Positions 39,714 to 47,889 of a DNA stretch of 58,640 nt are shown here, in pieces. Every line of letters starts with the position of its first letter. Position 1 is the stretch's first letter. The position numbers and the translations under genes were made by a program. Under the pieces are notes generated by a model. The model searched no databases, was not told the DNA's origin, and saw only the letters and a list, made by a program, of their open reading frames with translations. This DNA is from DAOTVC01 sp034437215 (GTDB lineage Bacteria > Chloroflexota > Anaerolineae > B4-G1 > SLSP01): NCBI GenBank assembly GCA_034437215.1, contig DAOTVC010000070.1, forward strand, positions 1 through 58,640, written 5' to 3'.

Positions 39714-40460
39714 TCATTGCGGTGACTGATCTCTGTCCAGCAGTCTCACTGCTGTCGGCCAGATCTCGGCCACGTATCGGTACCCCTGAGGATTGATGTG
39801 GAGGATGGCCCACACCACAGGCTGTGCCGTGGCGCTCAGGGCCAGGCGTGCGATTTCCAGCACGCGTGCATCCGGAGGGATGCCAAGCACCGAGGCGTCC
39901 TGTGCCGTGGCAGGAACCATGGTCAGCCGTTCTACGGCGTCAGTCAGTACCACGGCGTACTCCTCCTCCAGAAGCGCCTGAAAAGACCTCTGGCTGACGT
40001 CGTGATTTTCCAATCCCGGACAGACTGTCAAGGGCAGGTAGTTCATCTGGTTCGCCAGAGGGACCTCCTGTACACAGCGCGTACGCTCAAAGCGATAGAT
40101 CGGTGCGCCGATCTCCACAGCGAGCTGCTCCGCGACCTCCCTGGAGGCTGGCTCAACGCTCACCCCCCGCACTTGGGAGCTGGGCCTTAGAGCCTGTTTC
40201 TGTGTGTGAGCGTGCACGCTCTTGACGCCCCGGTCGGCTATGCCCAGAATCCGAAACCGGTCCTCCGCCATTCTCGCCACGAGCCCCTTGCGGTGCGCTA
40301 CGGCTAAAACCTGTCGCATCTCCTCTTCGGGGACCTCAAATCGTTCGCTGAGCGCCGCTGGGGACCACACGACACCGCGCTCAAGTGCGCTGCCCCTAAG
40401 CGCAGCCTCGAAGCGCCTCTGTAGATTGAGGGGCAAGTCGATCTTCACACTACCCTCCAT
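39714..40460 (-). CDS. GntR/HutC-family transcriptional regulator with UTRA domain
   Basis: About 248 residues. N-terminal winged helix is atypical (SPAALSERFEVPEEEMRQVLA). The UTRA ligand domain follows, with IGAPIYRFERTRCVQEVPLA, MNYLPLTVCPGLENHD and the C-terminal QPVVWAILHINPQGYRYVAE pattern. HutC-type regulators sense small organic acids or sugars phosphates and repress neighbouring catabolic genes. The ATG at 40460 is used (an in-frame TTG at 40466 is the only longer option). Divergent from the zinc dehydrogenase gene; upstream of the lactonase operon. Confidence 0.85.
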   Translation of the reverse strand: MEGSVKIDLPLNLQRRFEAALRGSALERGVVWSPAALSERFEVPEEEMRQVLAVAHRKGLVARMAEDRFRILGIADRGVKSVHAHTQKQALRPSSQVRGVSVEPASREVAEQLAVEIGAPIYRFERTRCVQEVPLANQMNYLPLTVCPGLENHDVSQRSFQALLEEEYAVVLTDAVERLTMVPATAQDASVLGIPPDARVLEIARLALSATAQPVVWAILHINPQGYRYVAEIWPTAVRLLDRDQSPQ

Positions 40461-40478
40461 GATCAATGATGGTTGTAG

Positions 40479-40507
40479 TTGACAGGTCAGGGAAAGGCTT
40501 GTAGTCT
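40479..40507 (+). promoter_or_regulatory. Promoter of the zinc dehydrogenase gene
   Basis: TTGACA (40479-40484), 17 nt, TAGTCT (40502-40507), 76 nt before the GTG start. It begins within 20 nt of the divergent UTRA regulator's start codon, so UTRA control of this promoter is possible. Confidence 0.6.
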
Positions 40508-40582
40508 TGAGGTCACCATTCCACCGAAGTCAGGAACGTGGACCCTCGAAACTGCCGGCGATCGCTGAAAAGGAGGCCAACG

Positions 40583-41620
40583 GTGAAAGCACTGGTCAAG
40601 TATGCTGCGGGCCCGGGAAACGCCGCCCTGCGCGATGTTGCAGAACCCACCCCCGGTCCGGGTCAGGTCAAGGTCGAAGTGCAGGCGGCTGGCATCTGTG
40701 GTTCGGACCTCCATATCTATCACGACGAAATCCAGATTCCTATTGAACCACCGGTCGTTATGGGCCATGAGTTCTCCGGCATCGTCGTTGAGCGGGGTGA
40801 GGATGTTGAACGCGTCCGCGTCGGTGATCGGGTAACCTGTGAAACCTCGGCCACCTTCTGTGGTCATTGCCTCCACTGTCGCATCGGAAACTACAACATG
40901 TGCTCTCAGCGTCAGGTTGTCGGCTATGCTGTAGACGGCTGTTTTGCCCGTTACATCGTCGTCAACGAGCGTCAGGTTCATCAGCTCCCGGACAACGTCG
41001 ATTTCATCTCTGGCGCGCTCACGGAACCTCTGGCCTGTTGTGTCCATGCTGTTGTGGAGCAGACCCCCATCTCACCTGGAGACCTGGTCGCCATCACAGG
41101 CCCGGGCACGATTGGCCTGCTCTGTCTGCAGCTGGTCAAGGCCGCCGGCGGACTCCCTGTCGTCTGCGGCACTCCTCAGGACGCGGAGCGGCTCCAGCTG
41201 GCCCGCCAGATGGGTGCCTGGAAGACCCTCGATGTGACGACGGAGGATCTGTTGGCCTGGCTCGATGTGCATGCACCCTTCCGGGGTGCCGACGTCTTCT
41301 TGGAGTGCGCTGGAGCCCCGGCGGCCGCGCGTCTGGGGCTCCAGGCCCTGCGCCGTGGCGGGCGCTATACTCAGATCGGCCTCTTTAGCGGTCCCTTCGA
41401 GCTGGCCTTTGACCTGATCGCTTACAAGGAGCTGCTCGTGACGGGCACCTTGGGACAGAGATGGACCTCCTGGCGCCGGGCGCTCGCGTTGCTGCAGCAG
41501 GAACAGATTCAGCCCCGCACTCTGGTCAGCCATGTACTGCCCCTTTCCCGATGGCGCGAGGCCTTTCGCCTGGTGGAGGAGAAGCAGGGCCTCAAAGTCA
41601 TCCTGGAGCCGGAGAGCTAA
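40583..41620 (+). CDS. Zinc-dependent dehydrogenase (polyol/threonine dehydrogenase-like)
   Basis: 345 residues, MDR fold. Catalytic zinc in AAGICGSDLHIYHDE and GHEFSGIVVE; structural cysteines in ATFCGHCLHCRIGNYNMC; NAD site AITGPGTIGLLCLQLVKAAGG. TEPLACCVHAV is the conserved Glu segment. GTG start with AGGAGG 6 nt upstream; an ATG at 40538 has no ribosome-binding site. Pattern-level paralogue of the enzyme at 28183-29223. It is the only gene on the plus strand between 14.3 and 43.1 kb. Confidence 0.9.
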   Translation: MKALVKYAAGPGNAALRDVAEPTPGPGQVKVEVQAAGICGSDLHIYHDEIQIPIEPPVVMGHEFSGIVVERGEDVERVRVGDRVTCETSATFCGHCLHCRIGNYNMCSQRQVVGYAVDGCFARYIVVNERQVHQLPDNVDFISGALTEPLACCVHAVVEQTPISPGDLVAITGPGTIGLLCLQLVKAAGGLPVVCGTPQDAERLQLARQMGAWKTLDVTTEDLLAWLDVHAPFRGADVFLECAGAPAAARLGLQALRRGGRYTQIGLFSGPFELAFDLIAYKELLVTGTLGQRWTSWRRALALLQQEQIQPRTLVSHVLPLSRWREAFRLVEEKQGLKVILEPES

Positions 41621-41669
41621 GGTCTGTGAAGGGCTACTGTTCAGGACACGCTCGTGATCGACACGCGCG

Positions 41670-42416
41670 CTAGTCCATCAGCAAGCCGCCGTTGACGTCC
41701 AGTACCTCCCCGGTGATGAAACCGGCTTCATTGGAGGCAAGAAAGACCACCGCGTGGGCCACATCCTCCGGAGTTCCCAGACGGCGTAGGGGGGTCTGCT
41801 GGCAGAGCGCTGCGTTCTCCTCCTCGGAAGCGCTTTGAATCATGGGCGTGTCAATTCGTCCGGGCGCGATGGCGTTGACAGTGATGCCGTACGGTCCTAA
41901 CTCGCGGGCCAACGACTTGGTGAGGCAGATAATACCCGCCTTGGAGACCGCATAGTGCACGCCGCACAGAACGCCCCCTGTCTTGCCGGCCGAGGAGGAC
42001 ATGTTAATGATTCGTCCGCTTCGCTGGCGCTTCATCACGCCGGTGGTGGCTTGGGAGCAGAGAAAGACACCCTTCAAGTTGATGTCCAGCAGGCGATCCC
42101 ACTGCTCCTCTGTGATCTCCTCGAAGGAGAGAATCTCGTAGATTCCGGCGTTGTTGAGCAGCACATCGATTCGTCCAAAGCGGTCGCACACGGCGTTCAC
42201 GACTTGCTGAACCTGGCGGCGGTCGGAGACGTCCATCTCGTAGGCTGTAGCTTCCCCTCCAACCGCCTGGATGGCGGCCAGCGTGGCATCCAGAAGCGCC
42301 GTGTCGATGTCTCCGACGGCGACGTACGCACCCTCACGGGCCAGGGCGATGGCACTGGCCCGCCCAATTCCTCGTCCTCCCCCCGTGATAAGGGCTACCT
42401 TATCCTCTAACCGCAT
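41670..42416 (-). CDS. Short-chain dehydrogenase/reductase
   Basis: 248 residues with the classical SDR layout: ITGGGRGIGRASAIALAREG, GDID (acidic residue favouring NAD), NNAG in VLLNNAGIYEIL, Ser in INMSSSAGKTGG, YAVSKAG catalytic pair, and ITGEVLDVNGG. The ATG at 42416 is chosen; the longer reading from 42482 overlaps the cupin gene. It lies 10 nt downstream of the cupin gene and is controlled with it from promoter/operator b. Substrate unknown, probably a sugar or hydroxy acid. Confidence 0.9.
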   Translation of the reverse strand: MRLEDKVALITGGGRGIGRASAIALAREGAYVAVGDIDTALLDATLAAIQAVGGEATAYEMDVSDRRQVQQVVNAVCDRFGRIDVLLNNAGIYEILSFEEITEEQWDRLLDINLKGVFLCSQATTGVMKRQRSGRIINMSSSAGKTGGVLCGVHYAVSKAGIICLTKSLARELGPYGITVNAIAPGRIDTPMIQSASEEENAALCQQTPLRRLGTPEDVAHAVVFLASNEAGFITGEVLDVNGGLLMD

Positions 42417-42426
42417 TGAATATATC

Positions 42427-42813
42427 CTATTCGTCCAGGTTGTGGTCTGCGCGGTACTTCTCCGGAATGAAGGGGGGAGCAACCGCGGATACCACTTTGA
42501 AGACCTCGTCCCCTTCGTTGATCAGCTGGTGGAGGCTCTTCACGGGGACAAAAACGACACCGCCCGGTTCGACATCATAGACCTCGTCATCCACACGGAT
42601 CTTGCCGCGCCCCGAGACACAGTAAAACACCTCCTCCTGCTCCTCGTGGGCGTGCAGGTTGCTGGTAAAACCTGGATCGACGGAGCTGGTACCCATCCAC
42701 AGCTGGGTGGTTCCCATGTTCCAAGGAGCGGCCAGATGTCGGATCACCCGCTGGTGGGGGGGACCGATGCGGTCTCCTTCGACGTCCTGTTCACGAATAT
42801 ACTTCTTAGCCAT
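42427..42813 (-). CDS. Cupin-domain protein
   Basis: 128 residues forming one small beta-barrel cupin. Motif 1 is LHAHEEQEEVFYCVSGRGKI (two His, Glu metal ligands) and motif 2 is PGGVVFVPVKSLHQLINEGD (His). Cupins of this size act as sugar isomerases, epimerases or sensors. GGAGGA lies 5 nt before the ATG. First gene behind promoter b; SDR gene follows. Confidence 0.87.
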   Translation of the reverse strand: MAKKYIREQDVEGDRIGPPHQRVIRHLAAPWNMGTTQLWMGTSSVDPGFTSNLHAHEEQEEVFYCVSGRGKIRVDDEVYDVEPGGVVFVPVKSLHQLINEGDEVFKVVSAVAPPFIPEKYRADHNLDE

Positions 42814-42856
42814 AGTTTCCTCCTGTATGGACAACGAAAACAGCAAAGGACAGCCT

Positions 42857-42911
42857 AGATCGATAATCGATTATTTTCCTTCATTCTATTCTCTTCTTAA
42901 GAAGATGTCAA
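42857..42911 (-). promoter_or_regulatory. Promoter of the cupin-SDR pair with GATTATCGAT operator (site b)
   Basis: Minus-strand TTGACA (42911-42906), 17 nt, TAGAAT (42888-42883). The extended palindrome AATCGATTATCGAT lies at 42859-42872 as read on the minus strand, about 10 nt after the -10 box. Same arrangement as sites a, c, d and e. Confidence 0.85.
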
Positions 42912-43077
42912 ATTCGCATTTATATACAGCAAGGGGTGGTCTGTTTGAATATTGTATTGCGAGGGGCGGCTCTCGTCCAAGATCGGGTGCTTGCCGGTCT
43001 TACCTCCACTTCGATTCCCTGGAGCCTGCACACATACCCGGCAAGAGCTGTTCCTGCGTCACCGTCGTCCCGCACTC

Positions 43078-43124
43078 TTGACATGCAGTCGAATGGTGAT
43101 AGGATCTTACAATAATCGATAATC
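43078..43124 (+). promoter_or_regulatory. Promoter of gntR-1 with GATTATCGAT operator (site c)
   Basis: TTGACA (43078-43083), 16 nt, TAGGAT (43100-43105), then the operator ATCGATAATC (43115-43124, complement of GATTATCGAT). Position downstream of the -10 box predicts autorepression. Confidence 0.82.
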
Positions 43125-43154
43125 TATTCAAGAAGCCACCTTGGAGGTGGGGGC

Positions 43155-43874
43155 GTGAGTTCGCTTTTCAATCCCTCTAAAGCAGATTCAAAAGGCTCTC
43201 AAATCTCGCGTGTCGTCCTCAGTGACCAGGTAAAAGAGTACATTGTCAACGCGATTCTTGGGGGGGAATTCCAGCCCGGAGATCGAATCCGTGAAAGTGC
43301 GTTGGCTCGTAAGTTGGGTGTCAGTCAAGCGCCCGTGCGTGAAGCTATTCGCGATTTGGTCCTTCTCGGCTTTCTGGAATCCGAACCCTACAAAGGAACT
43401 TCGGTGCGCTCCTTTACCTCTGCGGAGCTGTGGGAGGTCTACACGGTACGAGCGGCCCTCGAATCCCTGGCTGCTCGTCTGGCCGTCCGTCACCTGAATG
43501 ACTCCGATGTTGAGGCGCTAGAGGCCATACTGGAGAAGATGCTTGAGGCCGCTCGTGCGGACGACCGGGAAGGGCTGACTATTCTCGACAATGCATTCCA
43601 CGAAACAATCCTGAGGATCTCTGGAAACAATTTGCTCTATCAGCTGTGGAAGACCCTGGAGTTTGGACGCTGGACCATCGTCACCTATCGGGTATCTGAA
43701 CATGATCCTGAATACCTGGCGGCCCGCCATCGCGAACTCCTCGAAGTTCTGAAGAAGCGCGATCCCCAAGCGGCAACACGTGCCATGCAACACCATTTAG
43801 AGGATCTTGGAAAGCCCCCCGGAGTCTCCGAGTTGGAATCTTCTCCAGAAGAGAGCGAACAGGCACCTGAGTGA
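43155..43874 (+). CDS. GntR-family regulator with FCD domain (gntR-1)
   Basis: 239 residues. Winged helix at about 20-85: VKEYIVNAILGGEFQPGDRI, ESALARKLGVSQAPVREAIR, then GFLESEPYKGTSVRSFT. FCD ligand-binding domain at about 90-225, with metal-binding candidates in DNAFHETI and ARHRELLEVL and HHLEDLGKPP near the end. GTG start with GGAGGT 6 nt upstream. Recognition helix and surroundings are nearly identical to those of gntR-2 at 52526-53203, which explains why both genes carry the same operator. Ligand probably an organic or sugar acid. Confidence 0.93.
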   Translation: MSSLFNPSKADSKGSQISRVVLSDQVKEYIVNAILGGEFQPGDRIRESALARKLGVSQAPVREAIRDLVLLGFLESEPYKGTSVRSFTSAELWEVYTVRAALESLAARLAVRHLNDSDVEALEAILEKMLEAARADDREGLTILDNAFHETILRISGNNLLYQLWKTLEFGRWTIVTYRVSEHDPEYLAARHRELLEVLKKRDPQAATRAMQHHLEDLGKPPGVSELESSPEESEQAPE

Positions 43875-44110
43875 CAGCGCGAGTAGCACCTGCGCGGAGA
43901 CCTTCGGCCCCTCATGTAGTAGCGTCCCACTACTTCTCTAGGAGGGTCGGAACCGCCCATCCAACGATGCCCAGGATTCTGTGGTTGGTAGTGTCCCCAG
44001 AAAGATACGAGATGTAGAGGAGCTCCGACATAGCTGATCAGAACGTCTCATCATCAACGATATCGCAACCCCTGTCCGCTCCTAGGACTACGGAGAGTCG
44101 CCCGCAGCTG

Positions 44111-45250
44111 ATGAGGGTGCTCTATGGCTTGGCCGCCTTTCTCTACTGGAGTGCTCTCTATCTCTACGTTCCCACCCTACCCAGCTACATTCAAGGCAAG
44201 ACCGCCAGTCTAGCTTTAATTGGGGTGATCACTTCCCAGTATGGACTGTGGCAAGCAGTCTTCAGATTGCCCTTGGGCATCCTCGCCGACTGGTTGGGAC
44301 GCCGAAAGGTGCTCATCATCTTCGGCTTCTTTCTCTGCGGCTTAGGCGCCCTGATTCTCGGCTTGGCAGAAGGGGTGAGTAGCCTGATGGCGGGTCGGGC
44401 AATTACGGGTCTGGCCGCCACCACCTGGGTGCTGCTGGTGGTCGGCTTCAGCAATCTCTTTCCCCAGGATAAGGTCGTCCGTGCGAGCGCCACTCTCTCT
44501 ATCATTGCCTCAACGGGACGGGTGGTGGCGACGAGTCTGACCGGCTTCCTCAACCGCTTGGGTGGCTTCTCGCTGCCCTTCTTCCTATCCACCGGCTTGT
44601 CCGGGTTGGCTATTCTCGTGCTGTTGCCCACCCGGGAGAGGCCTGTGGTCTCTCCGTCGCCTTCGCCTAAAGGGATACTGCGCCTCATAACCCGCCGCGA
44701 CGTTCTGCTTCCTTCACTGTTAGCGGCTGTAGCTCAACACGCTAACTGGGCCGCCACCTTTACCTTCATGCCCCTTTTGGTGCAAAATCTGGGGGGGACG
44801 GACGTGACCAAGAGCGTGCTGGTCAGCATGCACATCGCGGTTCTCGTGTTCGGGCATCTGGCGACCCCCAAGTTGGAGGAGCGCGTTGGCCCACAGCCGT
44901 TGATCTATTCCAGCTTCGGGCTCTTGTTTCTCGGGCTGGGGGTGGCGGCTCTGGCTCCAGCATTGGGTTGGCTCTTCGTCGCTCAGTTCTGTATTGGGCT
45001 GTCGATGGGGGTCAACTACCCAATTTTGATGGGTAAAAGTATTGAGAACGTCAGCGAGGGACGCCGCAGCACGGCGATGGGGCTCCATCAGGCAGTATAT
45101 GCCATCGGTATGTTCAGCGGCCCCGGGCTCAGCGGGCTCCTGTCTGATGCGATCGGTCTCCAACCCATGTTTGCCGTGACCGCCGCCGCTATTCTCCTGC
45201 CGGTTCTGTTTATCACGCCTCGGATTCCGCTTCAGAAACAGGATCTCTAG
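44111..45250 (+). CDS. Major facilitator superfamily transporter
   Basis: 379 residues with about twelve membrane helices. Helix 1-2 region FLYWSALYLYVPTLPSYIQG; MFS signature GILADWLGRRKVLIIFGFFL between helices 2 and 3; a second-half counterpart TPKLEERVGPQPLIYSSFGL. C-terminal GLHQAVYAIGMFSGPGLSGL is typical of DHA1-type drug or metabolite exporters and importers. The 236-nt gap after gntR-1 has no recognisable element. The substrate could be the compound degraded by the adjacent regulon, but this is only a positional inference. Confidence 0.88.
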   Translation: MRVLYGLAAFLYWSALYLYVPTLPSYIQGKTASLALIGVITSQYGLWQAVFRLPLGILADWLGRRKVLIIFGFFLCGLGALILGLAEGVSSLMAGRAITGLAATTWVLLVVGFSNLFPQDKVVRASATLSIIASTGRVVATSLTGFLNRLGGFSLPFFLSTGLSGLAILVLLPTRERPVVSPSPSPKGILRLITRRDVLLPSLLAAVAQHANWAATFTFMPLLVQNLGGTDVTKSVLVSMHIAVLVFGHLATPKLEERVGPQPLIYSSFGLLFLGLGVAALAPALGWLFVAQFCIGLSMGVNYPILMGKSIENVSEGRRSTAMGLHQAVYAIGMFSGPGLSGLLSDAIGLQPMFAVTAAAILLPVLFITPRIPLQKQDL

Positions 45251-45357
45251 GCGGACAGAGTCGCACGGCCCCTTCACCATTGGGTTGTGGAGCACGCTGA
45301 AGATCTAAAGTCTGGCTCTCCTGAAAGAACCGGAAACCTCACGCCAAGGCGTACAGC

Positions 45358-46620
45358 CTATATGTCTGCAAGTTGAGGCAGGATCGAGCCCCCCTCCGGC
45401 AGGAGCAACACCTGGGCCTCCGCTCCCAGCTCGCTGAGTGCTTCCGCCGTCGCCCGCACCAGATCGTCGAAGACGCGAATGCCTACGTTCTCCACGGGGT
45501 CGGCGGGCAGGTTGGAGACGAGATAGATGGCAGCGCGCTTTCGCACCGCCGCGATGGCGGCCGCCTTGTGCCCACCCAGGACGAACTCCTTCCCAATGCG
45601 TGCCAGGATCTCCTCGGGAGAGGAGGCTTCCCGCAGCCAGCGCTCGAAGGTGGTGTTGCCCAACCCCTCGCTGCACTCCGCGACGAGGAGGATGGTGCCG
45701 CCGGGACGCACGGCGTGGGCGGCGTTGTCCAGCGCCTTCTGGGCCTGGTAGAGATTGACGTCCTTGGGGTAGCCCCCGGCGCTGACCAGGACGAGATCCG
45801 CCAGCCGGGGGATGGAGAGCGCGCCCCGCTCGGCGACCAGCTCACAGCCCCTCCGGTGGGCGGCGGTCACGTCCCCCGCCACGGCTCCTACCACCCGGTG
45901 CTCGCCGTCGACGAGGACGTTGAGGATGAAGTCGACGCCCAGCAGGGCCACGCCTTCCTCGAGATCGCGGCGGACGGGATTGTCCTCGATGCGGCCCGCG
46001 ATGGCCGTGGGACGGACCATCATGGCGTGATTGGCGCGGACGGCGTCCGCGCTGGCGCAGCCCGGAAGGATCGCCTTCGCTCCCCCCGAGAAGCCGGCGA
46101 AGTAGTGGAACTCGAGGTTGCCCAGGCAGACGCGGAGGTCGGCGTCGATGACGGGCGCGAAGATGTCAACGGGGGTGCCGGCGCTCGTGAAGCCCAGCCG
46201 CCGGGTGAGGCTGGGATCGTGGTTGATGACCTGCACCCGCTCCCAGACCTCCGTCCCTACCGCTGCTTCCAGCTCCTCCGGTGTCATCGGGCGGTGCAGC
46301 CCCAGGGCGACGACGACCGTGATCTCCTCGTCGGAGATTCCGGCAGCCGCCAGCTCCTCCAGGATGGGGGGCAGGAGGCGCGCCGAGGGGCAGGGGCGGG
46401 TGAGGTCGCTGGTGACGATGACCACGCGCTGGCCCGCGTGGGCCAGGTCGCGCAGCCGCGGTGTGCCGATAGGGGCCTCCAGCGCCTCGCGCAGCAGGCT
46501 CTCCTCATCGTCCGTGACGGCCCGTGCCTCGGGGCTGAAGCTGCCCAGGAGTCTGCCGGTGGGTATCTCCACCGGCAGGGAGCCGTGCCCGTAGGGCAGA
46601 CTGACCTTGGTGTAGGTCAT
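45358..46620 (-). CDS. larA: LarA-family nickel-pincer 2-hydroxyacid racemase
   Basis: 420 residues. Catalytic features of lactate racemase LarA: SDLTRPCPS, GLHRPMTPEE (His), and FHYFAGFSGGAKAILPG (His and the Lys that covalently holds the nickel-pincer cofactor). ANHAMM supplies a further His. Family members racemise lactate, malate and other 2-hydroxyacids. No larB/C/E cofactor genes are in the window. Last gene of the gntR-2/PDH/GAPDH/PGK run, overlapping pgk by 4 nt (ATGA). With malic enzyme in the same regulon, malate is as likely a substrate as lactate. Confidence 0.88.
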   Translation of the reverse strand: MTYTKVSLPYGHGSLPVEIPTGRLLGSFSPEARAVTDDEESLLREALEAPIGTPRLRDLAHAGQRVVIVTSDLTRPCPSARLLPPILEELAAAGISDEEITVVVALGLHRPMTPEELEAAVGTEVWERVQVINHDPSLTRRLGFTSAGTPVDIFAPVIDADLRVCLGNLEFHYFAGFSGGAKAILPGCASADAVRANHAMMVRPTAIAGRIEDNPVRRDLEEGVALLGVDFILNVLVDGEHRVVGAVAGDVTAAHRRGCELVAERGALSIPRLADLVLVSAGGYPKDVNLYQAQKALDNAAHAVRPGGTILLVAECSEGLGNTTFERWLREASSPEEILARIGKEFVLGGHKAAAIAAVRKRAAIYLVSNLPADPVENVGIRVFDDLVRATAEALSELGAEAQVLLLPEGGSILPQLADI

Positions 46621-47879
46621 CGCTCCCGGGCTTCCTGATGGCGCTCCGCGGCCCGCCGCAGGGCCGCGACCACGGGCAGGGTCTGCCCCGAGAGGAAGCG
46701 CACCATGGCGCCCCCCGAGGTGCAGACGTAGCCCATCTTCTCACGGACGCCGAAGCGGGCGGTCGCCGCCACGCTGTCCCCGCCTCCGATGACGGAGTAG
46801 CCGGGGGCCTCGGCGATGGCGGTCCAGAGCGCCTCGGTACCCCGGGCGCTGGCAGGCTTTTCGTAGACGCCCGTCGGGCCGTTGACGAAGAGGGTCGCGG
46901 CGTTCGCGATGGCCTCCTTGTAGCGCGCCACCGTCTCCGGTCCGATGTCCACCAGCAGCTGCTCGCTGGGCAGGTCGTCGAGGGCGAGCTCTACCCGCCC
47001 GCCATCGTCGATGGCGAAGTCGGAGGGAACGCTGATCCGGTCGCCGTGCTGCTCCAGCAGCGCCCGCGCCCGGTCGACGTAGGGCGCCAGCCCCTTATCG
47101 CGGATGAGCTGCTCCGTGGGACCGCCGAGGACGTGGCCTCGCGCCAGCAGCATCACCTCGCCGGTGAGCCCGCTGGTCAGGACACGATCCGCCGTCCCCT
47201 CGGCGAGCACCCGCTCCATCATGCTGAAGGCGTCGGCGATGCGGCTGCCCCCCAGGACGAAGACGCAGGGGTGGGTGGGGGACTCCCGGATGCTGGAGAG
47301 AGCCTGCAGCTCCTCGACGAAGAGGCGCCCGCCTGCCGCCGGTAGCACCTCGGCGAAGCCGATGAGGGAGGGGGCCGAGCGGTGGGCCGCGGCGATAGCC
47401 TCGCAGACGAAGAGGTCGGCGAGGGGGGCCAGGTTGCGCACCAGGCGCGTCTGGGCCAGCTCCTCCGGCGACAGCTTGACGAAGTTGACGAAGGTGGAGA
47501 CCTCCTCGGTGAGGTAGCGGACGTTGTTGAGGAGCAGGAGCTCGCCCGGTTGCAGCTGCTCCGCCCGCGCGATGGCGGCGGGACCTGCGATGTCGTCGAT
47601 GAAGGCGACGGGGCGTTCCAGGAGCTCGGAGAGCCGCTGCGCGTGGGGCGCCAGCGAGACCAGGCTCCGGTAGTCCTCGGTGTCCCCCTGGTGGGCCAGA
47701 ATGACCGTGCGCGCCCCCGCCTCAGAGAGCTCTCGCAGCGTCGGCACGCTCTTGCGAATGCGGTTGTCGTCGGCCAACTCATCGCTAGCGTGATCGATGG
47801 GGGAGTTGATGTCCACCCGGATGATGACCCGCTTCTCCCGCAGATCGAAGTCGTCGAGGGTTAGGATTCCGGCTTTCAC
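46617..47879 (-). CDS. pgk: Phosphoglycerate kinase, archaeal-like
   Basis: 420 residues. It interconverts 1,3-bisphosphoglycerate and 3-phosphoglycerate with ATP formation. N-terminal RVIIRVDINSPIDHASDELA and TVILAHQGDTEDYRSLVSLA follow the archaeal pattern (VDINSP, LAHQG) rather than the bacterial DFNVPL and SHLGRP. Also visible are EAIAAAHRSAPSLIGFAEVL, CVFVLGGSRIADAF and the nucleotide-site loop YSVIGGGDSVAATARFGV. GTG start 10 nt after the gap gene. Together with type II GAPDH it forms an archaeal-style pair inside a bacterial operon. Confidence 0.9.
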   Translation of the reverse strand: MKAGILTLDDFDLREKRVIIRVDINSPIDHASDELADDNRIRKSVPTLRELSEAGARTVILAHQGDTEDYRSLVSLAPHAQRLSELLERPVAFIDDIAGPAAIARAEQLQPGELLLLNNVRYLTEEVSTFVNFVKLSPEELAQTRLVRNLAPLADLFVCEAIAAAHRSAPSLIGFAEVLPAAGGRLFVEELQALSSIRESPTHPCVFVLGGSRIADAFSMMERVLAEGTADRVLTSGLTGEVMLLARGHVLGGPTEQLIRDKGLAPYVDRARALLEQHGDRISVPSDFAIDDGGRVELALDDLPSEQLLVDIGPETVARYKEAIANAATLFVNGPTGVYEKPASARGTEALWTAIAEAPGYSVIGGGDSVAATARFGVREKMGYVCTSGGAMVRFLSGQTLPVVAALRRAAERHQEARER

Positions 47880-47889
47880 GCTCTCTCCC

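Noticed and set aside
45373..46638. 421-codon plus-strand frame opposite larA
   Set aside because: Antisense shadow of a well-supported LarA gene; no domain pattern, and Arg/Gly/Val-rich composition.
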